Below are positions 1-5,001 of a stretch of 5,001 nucleotides of DNA, piece after piece. Positions within the stretch are counted from its first letter, which is position 1, and each line of letters opens with the position of its first letter. Origin of the DNA: Comamonadaceae bacterium (GTDB taxonomy: Bacteria > Pseudomonadota > Gammaproteobacteria > Burkholderiales > Burkholderiaceae_C); contig CANHLD010000137.1 of the NCBI GenBank assembly GCA_947461325.1, positions 1 through 5,001 on the forward strand, written 5' to 3'. The notes below the pieces were generated by a model. That model did not search any database and was not told the DNA's origin. It saw nothing but the letters and a program-made list of their open reading frames with translations. The position numbers and the translations under genes are program-made.

Positions 1-271
1 TGCCAACGCTGCCGAAGGTCCGCGCATGCCTTTGGCCATCATCCGCACCACGGTAGACAAACTGCCGTATGACTTTGTGCTCGACGACAGCCTGGCCATG
101 AACCCGCAAATGAAACTCTCACAGGTCAAATCGGTCATGGTGCGTGCGCGCATTTCCAAAACCGGTAATGCCATGCCGCAAGCCGGTGACTTCGGTGCCA
201 GCGTCGGCCCGGTCACGCCGGGCAGTCCGGAGAAATTGGAGTTGACGATTTCCAAGGCCCTGGCGCCTTGA
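1..271 (+). CDS. ccmI: C-type cytochrome biogenesis protein CcmI, C-terminal part (5' end outside window)
   Basis: The last 89 codons of a gene entering from the left edge (frame begins at base 2, TGA at 269-271). The residues resemble the periplasmic C-terminal domain of CcmI/CycH/CcmH-C: a GPRMPLAIIR stretch, then LP..F.LDDSLAM, then a V.VRARISKTGNAMPQAGDF block typical of the family. In System I cytochrome c maturation CcmI is an inner-membrane protein whose periplasmic TPR part holds apocytochrome c and presents it to the CcmFH haem lyase. The TPR and membrane parts are not in the window, so only the C-terminal domain is seen. It is the only plus-strand gene here and probably the last of a ccm operon lying to the left, since a terminator follows 79 nt after the stop and the next gene is convergent. 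Identification rests on motif resemblance recalled from the family; the frame and stop are clear. Confidence 0.85.
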   Translation, partial: ANAAEGPRMPLAIIRTTVDKLPYDFVLDDSLAMNPQMKLSQVKSVMVRARISKTGNAMPQAGDFGASVGPVTPGSPEKLELTISKALAP

Positions 272-349
272 TTACAGGCTAATGCTGTAGATGCAGCGCG
301 TCAGTGAATCGCAGCAGTGAGTCCAGTTTGTAGCGGTGGATGACAGGTG

Positions 350-381
350 AAAAAAAACCGGCTTGGCAGCCGGTTTTTTTA
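350..381. terminator. Bidirectional Rho-independent terminator between convergent genes
   Basis: A perfect GC stem CCGGCT/AGCCGG (358-363 and 368-373) with a four-base TGGC loop is flanked by eight A on the left (350-357) and seven T on the right (374-380), which can also pair and extend the stem. Read on either strand it gives a GC hairpin followed by a U tract, so it can end transcription of ccmI from the left and of the response regulator gene from the right. It lies 79 nt past the ccmI stop and 17 nt past the response regulator stop. No other gene or element is seen in the 126-nt gap 272-397. Confidence 0.93.
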
Positions 382-397
382 TTGAGAGGCGAAAACC

Positions 398-1000
398 TCA
401 GCCCATCAACAAACCGTGTGTACGTGCAAAGTGCAGAGTTTGTGTACGACTTTTCACACCCAAGCGACGGAACAGGCGCCACAGGTGAACCTTGACCGTG
501 TGTTCGCTGATGTTGAGTTCTGCAGCAATGTCGCGGTTGGACAAACCACGGTCAAGCATGAGGATGAGTTGCTTTTGGCGCTTAGACAATTTGATGTCGC
601 CAACGACCACGGCATCTGCATCTACTTCGTCATCATCCGATTTCAAAATGTCTTGGATCGCGGCTGAAATCTCGGCAGTGTCGGTGGATTTTTCAATATA
701 GAGGTCTGCACCGGCTTCCAGGCAAGCGTCGCGCGCTTCGCCGGACGGCATGGCAGACAACACTACCAGCGGAATATCAGCGTACATTTTTTTGATATCT
801 GAGATGGCTGTGGCGCCTTTGACGCCTGGCAGCAACAAATCTATGACAAACAATTCGGGCTCACCATTTTTGATGAGCGCGGCTTGCAACTCGCTGTACT
901 TTTCCAGCTCCACCACCTTGGAGGCGGGACGCAGGCGACGCAGCAGCATGCCAATCATTTGGCGAACCATTGGGTGGTCATCGATTACATACAAGCTCAT
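398..1000 (-). CDS. NarL/FixJ-family (LuxR-type) DNA-binding response regulator, orphan
   Basis: A 200-residue two-domain response regulator. The receiver domain (about 1-120) has the acidic pair D7/D8 (VIDDHP), the phospho-acceptor D54 in FVIDLLLPG, S82 in VVLSAMPS as the switch Ser/Thr, and K104 in YIEKS, so phosphorylation chemistry appears intact. After an acidic linker (about 121-134, rich in Asp) comes a LuxR/GerE helix-turn-helix (about 138-200) with the family pattern LSKRQKQLILMLDRGLSNRDIA..L.ISEHTVKVHL..L...LGV.SRTQ. It should act in the cytoplasm as a phosphorylation-dependent transcription factor; its targets cannot be read from the sequence. ATG at 998-1000 is supported by a strong GGAGAA ribosome site 5 nt upstream. 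It starts 16 nt after the trpS stop and so is probably co-transcribed with trpS, but no histidine kinase is in the window. The terminator at 350-381 follows directly. Family assignment is secure; specific function is unknown. Confidence 0.95.
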   Translation of the reverse strand: MSLYVIDDHPMVRQMIGMLLRRLRPASKVVELEKYSELQAALIKNGEPELFVIDLLLPGVKGATAISDIKKMYADIPLVVLSAMPSGEARDACLEAGADLYIEKSTDTAEISAAIQDILKSDDDEVDADAVVVGDIKLSKRQKQLILMLDRGLSNRDIAAELNISEHTVKVHLWRLFRRLGVKSRTQTLHFARTHGLLMG

Positions 1001-1005
1001 ATAAA

Positions 1006-1011
1006 TTCTCC
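1006..1011 (-). promoter_or_regulatory. Ribosome binding site of the response regulator gene
   Basis: GGAGAA on the minus strand, 5 nt ahead of the ATG at 998-1000. It is the strongest Shine-Dalgarno match among the minus-strand genes and lies in the 16-nt space after the trpS stop. It fixes the start codon and suggests that the regulator is translated independently of trpS even if it shares its mRNA. Confidence 0.75.
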
Positions 1012-1016
1012 GGGTG

Positions 1017-2213
1017 TCAATAGTTCAGGCCCATGGCCTCGCGCACATCGCGCATGGTGTCTTGCGCCGTGGCACGTGCACGCTGTGTTCCAGCGTCTAC
1101 GATATCACGAACAAGGCGGGGGTTGGAAACAAAAGGCTGGGCTCGTTCAAGCATGGGTTGTTGCTCAGTGATGATGGCCTCAATGATCGGTTGCTTGCAT
1201 TCTAGGCAACCAATACCAGCTCTGGCACATTCGGTTTTCACCCATTGACGGGTGTTCTCGGGCGAATACACCAAATGAAATTGCCAGACTGGGCAACGAT
1301 CTGGGTTGCCCGGGTCGGTTCTTTTGACCCGCGCTGGGTCGGTGGGCATGCGCTTGACTTTGGTCTCGATGCTGGCCTTGTCTTCGCGCATGGCAATCGT
1401 GTTGTTGTAGCTTTTGCTCATCTTGGCGCCGTCAAGTCCGGGCAGCTTGCTGGCCTCGGTCAACAAGGCATGCGGCTCGGTCAACACGGCTTTTCCGGTG
1501 CCTTTGAAGTAGCCTTCCAAGCGTTCACGGTCTTTGTCTGTCAATTCAGGCGCGGTTTGCAAATAGCCCAACGCCCCTTCCAACGCTTTGGTGTCACCGG
1601 TTTCCTGAAACTGTTTGCGGGATTTTTCCAGTCGCTTGACGCTGTCCTTGGGTAGCTTGGCCAGACAGACTTGCACCAGTGCGTCGAAATCGGGCTCACG
1701 ACCGTACAAGTGGTTGAAGCGGCGCGCTGCTTCGCGTGTGAGTTCCACATGGCTGGCTTGGTCTTCACCAACCGGCACATGTTTGGCTTTGTAAATCAAG
1801 ATGTCAGCGGCTTGCAGCAAGGGGTAGCCCAAAAAACCGTAAGTCGTCAGGTCTTTGTCTTTGAGCTTTTCCTGTTGGTCTTTGTAAGTGGGTACGCGTT
1901 CCAGCCAACTGATGGGCGTGCCCATGGCCAGCAAGGTAAACAGTTCGGCGTGCTCGGGGATGCGGCTTTGTAAAAACAAAGTGCATTTGTTTGGATCCAG
2001 ACCGGCGGCCAGCCAGTCGATGACCATCTCATAGACATTTTTTTCAATCACTTCACGGCTTTGGTAATGCGTGGTGAGTGCATGCCAGTCAGCGACGAAA
2101 TAAAAGCATTCCATCTCCGATTGCAGGCGCACCCAGTTTTTCAAAGCGCCGTGGTAGTGGCCCAGATGGAGCGCACCGGTCGGGCGCATGCCGGAGAGAA
2201 CGCGTTCTGTCAT
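1017..2213 (-). CDS. trpS: Tryptophanyl-tRNA synthetase (class I), long form with probable Fe-S motif
   Basis: Cytoplasmic enzyme that activates tryptophan with ATP and loads it on tRNA-Trp. The 398-residue product begins MTERVLSGMRPTGALHLGH, with the class I HIGH-type signature HLGH at 16-19 and KMSKS at 264-268. Between them are typical TrpRS blocks: VADWHALTT (40-48), LGYPLLQAADILIYKA (128-143) and PVGEDQASHVELTR (147-160). It is longer than the ~330-residue E. coli type because of a charged, mostly helical-looking insertion at about 172-255. The C-terminal half has Cys307, Cys329, Cys336 and Cys339 (C-x21-C-x6-C-x2-C), close to the [4Fe-4S] motif known from Thermotoga TrpRS; cluster binding here is inferred. 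The ATG at 2211-2213 is chosen because homology starts there and it overlaps the upstream M50 stop as ATGA. No Shine-Dalgarno is visible, so translational coupling is likely. An in-frame extension to 2300 lies inside the M50 gene and is rejected. Confidence 0.97.
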   Translation of the reverse strand: MTERVLSGMRPTGALHLGHYHGALKNWVRLQSEMECFYFVADWHALTTHYQSREVIEKNVYEMVIDWLAAGLDPNKCTLFLQSRIPEHAELFTLLAMGTPISWLERVPTYKDQQEKLKDKDLTTYGFLGYPLLQAADILIYKAKHVPVGEDQASHVELTREAARRFNHLYGREPDFDALVQVCLAKLPKDSVKRLEKSRKQFQETGDTKALEGALGYLQTAPELTDKDRERLEGYFKGTGKAVLTEPHALLTEASKLPGLDGAKMSKSYNNTIAMREDKASIETKVKRMPTDPARVKRTDPGNPDRCPVWQFHLVYSPENTRQWVKTECARAGIGCLECKQPIIEAIITEQQPMLERAQPFVSNPRLVRDIVDAGTQRARATAQDTMRDVREAMGLNY

Positions 2214-2890
2214 GGGGTGGGCAATTGCAAATAAGAGGCCAAGGGCTGCAACAACCATTGGATGGACAACATGGAAGCCGTCATGATTGGCAACATCCAC
2301 AAGGTGTTGACCACGCCGATGAGCACTAGCCCCATGACGATGAAAAAACCGTAGCGTTCGACGCGTGAATAGGAAATAGCCAAGCGCATGGGCAGCAGGC
2401 CGACCAGAATGCGCCCGCCGTCCATGGGCGGCACGGGGAACAAATTGAAAGCAAACATGACCAGGTTGGTCAGCACGCCTGCTTGCGCCATTTCAAAAAA
2501 GAAACGCTCTTCGGCGCCGAAACCGTTCAAAAGATAAATGGTCACAGCCCACACCAAGGCTTGAATCAAGTTGGCGGCCGGACCGGCCAAAGCCACCCAA
2601 ACCATGTCGCGTTTCGGGTGACGCAGTCTGGAAAAATCTACCGGCACAGGTTTGGCGTAACCAAACAAAAAACTGCCACCGGTGGCCAGATACAAAAAAA
2701 GTGGCATGGCAATGGTGCCGACCGGGTCTATGTGTGGAAACGGGTTGATGGTGACACGGCCTAATGCCCAGGCGGTGTTGTCCCCAAAAAGCTTGGCGAC
2801 ATAGCCGTGCGCCGCCTCATGCAAGGTGATTGCCAGTAATACCGGCAATGCATGGGTGGTGATTGTTTGAACTATTTCATTGAAATTCAC
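2210..2890 (-). CDS. M50-family site-2 protease-like integral membrane metalloprotease
   Basis: A 226-residue polytopic inner-membrane protein of the short M50B type, without PDZ domain. The zinc site is complete: HEAAH (24-28, two His ligands plus catalytic Glu25) sits in the first hydrophobic segment, and the third ligand is expected at Asp157 in NLFPVPPMDGGRIL (149-162). Other family marks are GRVTINPFPHIDPVG (44-58), GYAKPVPVD (77-85) and the membrane motif AGPAANL (102-108). Hydrophobic stretches near 13-31, 57-69, 95-121, 135-152 and 182-207 fit a five- to six-segment fold. Such enzymes cut transmembrane or membrane-near peptides, but the substrate of this widespread small subgroup is not known to me. 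The start is GTG at 2888-2890, with GAGAGAA 7 nt upstream; no in-frame ATG lies nearby. It follows an AT-rich gap and probably heads a unit with trpS and the response regulator, overlapping trpS by four bases. Confidence 0.93.
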   Translation of the reverse strand: MNFNEIVQTITTHALPVLLAITLHEAAHGYVAKLFGDNTAWALGRVTINPFPHIDPVGTIAMPLFLYLATGGSFLFGYAKPVPVDFSRLRHPKRDMVWVALAGPAANLIQALVWAVTIYLLNGFGAEERFFFEMAQAGVLTNLVMFAFNLFPVPPMDGGRILVGLLPMRLAISYSRVERYGFFIVMGLVLIGVVNTLWMLPIMTASMLSIQWLLQPLASYLQLPTP

Positions 2891-2897
2891 GTTTTCA

Positions 2898-2904
2898 TTC
2901 TCTC
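2898..2904 (-). promoter_or_regulatory. Ribosome binding site supporting the GTG start of the M50 protease gene
   Basis: GAGAGAA on the minus strand, 7 nt ahead of the GTG at 2888-2890. The nearby ATG codons on this strand (for example at 2896-2898) are out of frame or meet a stop at once, so this site decides for GTG. Confidence 0.55.
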
Positions 2905-2979
2905 ACTAATCTGCATGAAATTAATATCGAAATAACAAATATCTGTACTATTTTTAATCTATGACAGTCACCTAGGCGC

Positions 2980-3010
2980 CTTATAAAGACAACCCTGTAT
3001 GAATTTACAA
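2980..3010 (-). promoter_or_regulatory. Weak sigma70-like promoter candidate ahead of the M50-trpS-regulator unit
   Basis: The 114-nt space 2891-3004 between yciO and the M50 gene is clearly richer in AT than the flanking genes and is the only sizeable gap in the minus-strand run. On the minus strand TTGTAA (3010-3005, overlapping the yciO stop) and TATAAG (2985-2980) could serve as -35 and -10 boxes with a 19-nt spacer, giving a leader of roughly 80 nt. The match is imperfect and the spacer long. Downstream in the same gap lies the short inverted repeat TGAC-N-GTCA (2962-2970), a possible operator but short enough to be chance. No terminator hairpin is seen in the gap, so read-through from yciO is also possible. 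Confidence 0.25.
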
Positions 3011-3640
3011 CCCTAAAAGGCTTACATCCCCGCCACCTAAACGGATCACCACCGGGTCGCCGCCTGTTCCCATGTGAGTCAAATCGACCACGGTGGTGGC
3101 TTGCATGGAGCAAGCGCCCGCGTCTATGACGGCAGCGAGCTGGTGTTCGAAGCGTTCGCGTATCTCTTGGGCATCGTTCATGGGTTCGGTGTCACCGGGG
3201 GGGATCAATGTAGTGGCCAGCAAGGGCGCGCCGTGTAACTCGAGTAACTGCAGCAAGCTCACATGCTCGGGCACCCGCAAACCGATGGTTTTGCGCTGGG
3301 GGTGGGAAACGCGTCGCGGTACTTCTTTGGTGGCTTCCAATATGAACGTATAGGCACCCGGCGTGGCTGCTTTGAGCAACCGAAACTGTCGGTTATCCAC
3401 TTTGGCATACAGCGCCAACTCGCTCAGGTCACGGCACAACAAGGTGAGATGGTGTTTGTCGTCAACCCCGCGTATGCGCCGCATCTGCTCCACAGCGGTT
3501 TTGTCATCGAGGTGGCAGACCAGGGCGTAGCTGGAGTCGGTGGGCACCGCCAGCACCTTGCCTTGTTTGAGCATGTCCACCGCTTGTTTAAGCAAACGGG
3601 GTTGCGGGTTATCGGGATGAACTTGCAGCCATTGGGCCAT
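3005..3640 (-). CDS. yciO: YciO-type protein of the Sua5/YrdC/YciO superfamily
   Basis: A 211-residue single-domain YrdC-fold protein that closely resembles E. coli YciO along its length: start MAQWLQVHPDNPQPRLL, PTDSSYAL (33-40), RRIRG (54-58), HHLTLLCRDLSEL (63-75), TPGAYTFILEATKEVPRR (93-110), RKTIGLRVP (116-124) and TTVVDLT (182-188). TsaC/Sua5 relatives make threonylcarbamoyl-AMP for the t6A37 modification of tRNAs. The YciO branch departs from their KxR signature (here RIR) and is often annotated as L-threonylcarbamoyladenylate synthase, although E. coli YciO does not replace TsaC; its exact role is open. The ATG at 3638-3640 is chosen because homology begins there; an in-frame extension to 3721 would overlap the PHP gene and adds no family sequence. 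No clear Shine-Dalgarno is seen. It follows the PHP gene by 23 nt, the same pairing as yciV-yciO in E. coli. Confidence 0.92.
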   Translation of the reverse strand: MAQWLQVHPDNPQPRLLKQAVDMLKQGKVLAVPTDSSYALVCHLDDKTAVEQMRRIRGVDDKHHLTLLCRDLSELALYAKVDNRQFRLLKAATPGAYTFILEATKEVPRRVSHPQRKTIGLRVPEHVSLLQLLELHGAPLLATTLIPPGDTEPMNDAQEIRERFEHQLAAVIDAGACSMQATTVVDLTHMGTGGDPVVIRLGGGDVSLLGL

Positions 3641-3663
3641 AGCGAAAACGCACAACGGCGAGG

Positions 3664-4515
3664 TTATTGGATGCGGTCTGCCAGCAATTCCCACACCGGG
3701 GTCAAATTGCCCGGCAGCCAAGGCAGGGTGCCAAGATCGGTGTGGCTTTCATCCGGGCTGTGAAAGTCGCTGCCGCGCGAAGCAGCCAAATCAAACTCAC
3801 GCGCCATGTCAGCATACTCAATGGCCTCTTGCGCTGAATGGCTGCCGGTGACCACCTCGACCGCTTGGCCGCCGTGGTTTTTGAATTCGGTGAACAAAGC
3901 GAATTCCTCGGTCGGCGTGAAGCCATAGCGTGCTGGGTGGGCAATGACAGCCACGCCTTGGCATTCGCGAATCCAGCGGACCGCGTCACCCAAAGAAGCC
4001 CAGCGGTGCGGCACAAAACCGGGTTTGCCTTCGGTCAGAAAACGACGGAACACTTCGTGCGTGTCTTTGCACACGCCGGTCTCGACCAGAAAGCGGGCGA
4101 AGTGGGTGCGGGAGATCAAATCCGGGTTGCCTGCATAGGTGAGTGCGCCTTCAAAACTGCCGTGTATACCGACCTTGGCCAGCCCAGCGGCCATGTCTTT
4201 GGCGCGATCATGCCGGCCGCCGCGCGTGGATTTCAAACCGGCCACCAAGCGCGGATCGTCAATATCAAAACCCAGACCGACGATATGCACGGTGTGACCG
4301 GCGAAGGAGACGGAAATTTCAGTGCCGCTGAGGTAACCCATACCCAAGGCTTTGGCGGCAGCGGCAGCGCGTTGCTGGCCGCCGATTTCGTCATGGTCGG
4401 TCAGCGCCCACAACTCGACGCCGTTGGCGTGTGCGCGCGCGGCGAGTTCTTCGGGGGTGAGCGTGCCATCCGAGATGACGGAGTGGCAATGCAAGTCGGC
4501 GTTGAGTATGTTCAC
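3664..4515 (-). CDS. yciV: PHP-domain 3',5'-nucleotide phosphatase / RNase AM-type phosphoesterase (YciV family)
   Basis: A 283-residue cytoplasmic PHP-superfamily metallohydrolase of normal family length. Metal-binding motifs appear in the expected order: DLHCHS (7-12), SDGT (15-18), LTDHDEIGG (38-46), GTEIS (64-68), HTVHIVGLGF (74-83), SRTHFAR (135-141), AHPARY (192-197) and SRGSDFHSP (246-254). Known members are a 3',5'-nucleoside bisphosphate phosphatase from Chromobacterium violaceum (pAp to AMP) and E. coli YciV (TrpH/RNase AM), which trims RNA 5' ends, including those of rRNAs; either activity fits here, and older names call it a PHP phosphoesterase. The start is GTG at 4513-4515, the only start codon between the recJ stop (9 nt upstream and in the same frame) and the conserved DLHCHS motif. 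No good ribosome site is visible, so re-initiation after recJ is likely. yciO follows 23 nt downstream. Confidence 0.93.
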   Translation of the reverse strand: MNILNADLHCHSVISDGTLTPEELAARAHANGVELWALTDHDEIGGQQRAAAAAKALGMGYLSGTEISVSFAGHTVHIVGLGFDIDDPRLVAGLKSTRGGRHDRAKDMAAGLAKVGIHGSFEGALTYAGNPDLISRTHFARFLVETGVCKDTHEVFRRFLTEGKPGFVPHRWASLGDAVRWIRECQGVAVIAHPARYGFTPTEEFALFTEFKNHGGQAVEVVTGSHSAQEAIEYADMAREFDLAASRGSDFHSPDESHTDLGTLPWLPGNLTPVWELLADRIQ

Positions 4516-4524
4516 ATCTTCATT

Positions 4525-5001
4525 CTAGGCGGTGCGCATATTTTCCACATGCAGTTTGAGTTTGCGCTGGCCTTGCCAGCTGTCAAGCACCAAGCGGTAG
4601 GCAAGCTCTGCGTAGGCGGGCAAAGGCTCGGTGCGACCGAACCAGATGCCGTCAATGGCCTGGCCATGCAGTTTGAGTTTGAGCGACAAATGTTTTTCAC
4701 CGACGATGCGCTGGCTGATCACTTCGACTCTGTCTTGAAACACAGGTGGAGCAAAACCTTGGCCCCAAACCTGGTCTTGCAAATCAACGGCCACGTCCGG
4801 GCGCAAATGCTCTTTCGCCAGCGGCCCATCGGTTTGCAGCGATTGCGCCAGTGTGGCTGCGTCCAGCCATTGCGCAGCGATATGTTGCAACGCGGCTTCG
4901 AAGGTGGCGAGATCGTCTTCCAGCAAAGTGCAGCCGGCGGCCATGGCGTGGCCACCGAAACGCAGCAGCAAACCCGGGTGCAGTTTGACCACTGCGTCCA
5001 A
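4525..5001 (-). CDS. recJ: Single-stranded-DNA-specific exonuclease RecJ, C-terminal part (5' end outside window)
   Basis: The final 158 or so residues of a gene running off the right edge; TAG at 4525-4527. RecJ is the 5'-3' single-strand DNA exonuclease of the DHH/DHHA1 family, used in RecFOR recombination and mismatch repair. Visible here is the end of the DHHA1 domain with RFGGHAMAAG (4933-4962), whose GGHxxAAG core is diagnostic, followed by the RecJ OB-fold/C-terminal region with VGEKHLSLKLKL, IDGIWFGR and a closing VLDSWQGQRKLKLHVENMR. The DHH catalytic motifs lie outside the window. The length of the tail after GGHAMAAG matches the family, so the 3' end looks intact. It is the most upstream minus-strand gene seen and is followed after 9 nt by the PHP gene. 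Confidence 0.93.
   Translation of the reverse strand: MDAVVKLHPGLLLRFGGHAMAAGCTLLEDDLATFEAALQHIAAQWLDAATLAQSLQTDGPLAKEHLRPDVAVDLQDQVWGQGFAPPVFQDRVEVISQRIVGEKHLSLKLKLHGQAIDGIWFGRTEPLPAYAELAYRLVLDSWQGQRKLKLHVENMRTA
4548..4681. repeat. Pair of identical 17-bp direct repeats inside recJ
   Basis: The same 17 bases, CATGCAGTTTGAGTTTG, occur at 4548-4564 and 4665-4681. The copies are 117 bp apart, a whole number of codons, so both encode KLKLH on the minus strand, within two beta-strand-like segments of the RecJ C-terminal region. It is most simply a repeated amino acid motif with shared codon choice, not a mobile or regulatory element. Confidence 0.5.

Noticed and set aside
279..482. 67-codon minus-strand frame across the terminator
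   Set aside because: Runs through the terminator hairpin and overlaps the 3' end of the response regulator in another frame; not a credible gene.
1245..1655. 136-codon open frame on the plus strand inside trpS
   Set aside because: Antisense to strongly conserved trpS sequence; the translation has no recognisable family pattern and no ribosome site. It is a mirror of trpS codon use.
2214..2300. In-frame N-terminal extension of TrpS by 29 residues
   Set aside because: It lies inside the M50 gene, has no TrpRS homology, and the MTERVLSGMRPTG start matches the family's usual N-terminus at the ATGA overlap.
2891..3004. T-box or trp-type attenuator controlling trpS
   Set aside because: No T-box core sequence, no run of Trp codons in a short leader frame, and no terminator/antiterminator pair is visible.
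2895..3113. 72-codon minus-strand frame over the yciO 3' end and the gap
   Set aside because: Overlaps yciO in another frame, is rich in Arg and His as expected of a frame-shifted reading, and shows no homology I recognise.
3641..3721. In-frame N-terminal extension of YciO by 27 residues
   Set aside because: It would overlap the 3' end of the PHP gene, and YciO homology begins at the MAQWLQVHPDNPQ start.
3263..3763. 166-codon open frame on the plus strand across yciO and the PHP gene
   Set aside because: Antisense to two well-supported genes and spans their junction; no family motif. It is a compositional shadow.
1..5001. CRISPR, insertion sequence, tRNA gene, phage or defence system
   Set aside because: No regularly spaced repeats, terminal inverted repeats, transposase or cloverleaf were found, and almost all sequence is accounted for by conserved housekeeping genes.

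Overview
The window looks like the chromosome of a betaproteobacterium, most likely in the Burkholderiales near Comamonadaceae. That placement is an inference from the gene order (recJ, PHP phosphoesterase, YciO, M50 site-2 protease, trpS), the long ~400-residue TrpRS and the moderate-to-high GC content; no rRNA or other direct taxonomic marker is present. It is densely packed housekeeping sequence with no transposase, tRNA, rRNA, CRISPR array or phage gene.

Layout. Positions 1-271 (+ strand) hold the 3' end of a cytochrome c maturation gene (ccmI). It converges on a long run of minus-strand genes, and the two meet at a symmetric intrinsic terminator (350-381) that can serve both strands. Reading the minus strand from right to left (its transcription order), the window holds: the C-terminal part of recJ (runs off the right edge), a PHP-domain 3',5'-nucleotide phosphatase/RNase AM-type protein (YciV), a YciO protein of the Sua5/YrdC superfamily, a 114-bp AT-rich gap, a small polytopic M50 site-2 protease, tryptophanyl-tRNA synthetase (trpS), and a NarL/LuxR-type response regulator.

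Expression. The spacing suggests two transcription units or one unit with an internal promoter. recJ-yciV-yciO are separated by only 9 and 23 nt. After the 114-nt gap, the M50 gene overlaps trpS by an ATGA junction, and trpS is followed after 16 nt by the response regulator, which has a strong ribosome binding site. The gap holds a weak sigma70-like promoter candidate. Nothing resembling a terminator is seen inside the minus-strand run before the hairpin at 350-381.

Function. RecJ (5'-3' single-strand DNase) and the PHP protein (phosphatase/5'-3' exonuclease on short nucleotides and RNA 5' ends) share a nucleic-acid end-processing theme. YciO and TrpRS touch tRNA modification and charging, though YciO's own role is unsettled. 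The response regulator has no histidine kinase nearby and is an orphan as far as this window shows. The most notable points are a four-cysteine motif in TrpRS that closely matches the [4Fe-4S] site described for Thermotoga maritima TrpRS, a ~65-70 residue insertion in the same enzyme, and the tight coupling of an orphan response regulator to trpS. I found no convincing undescribed system.
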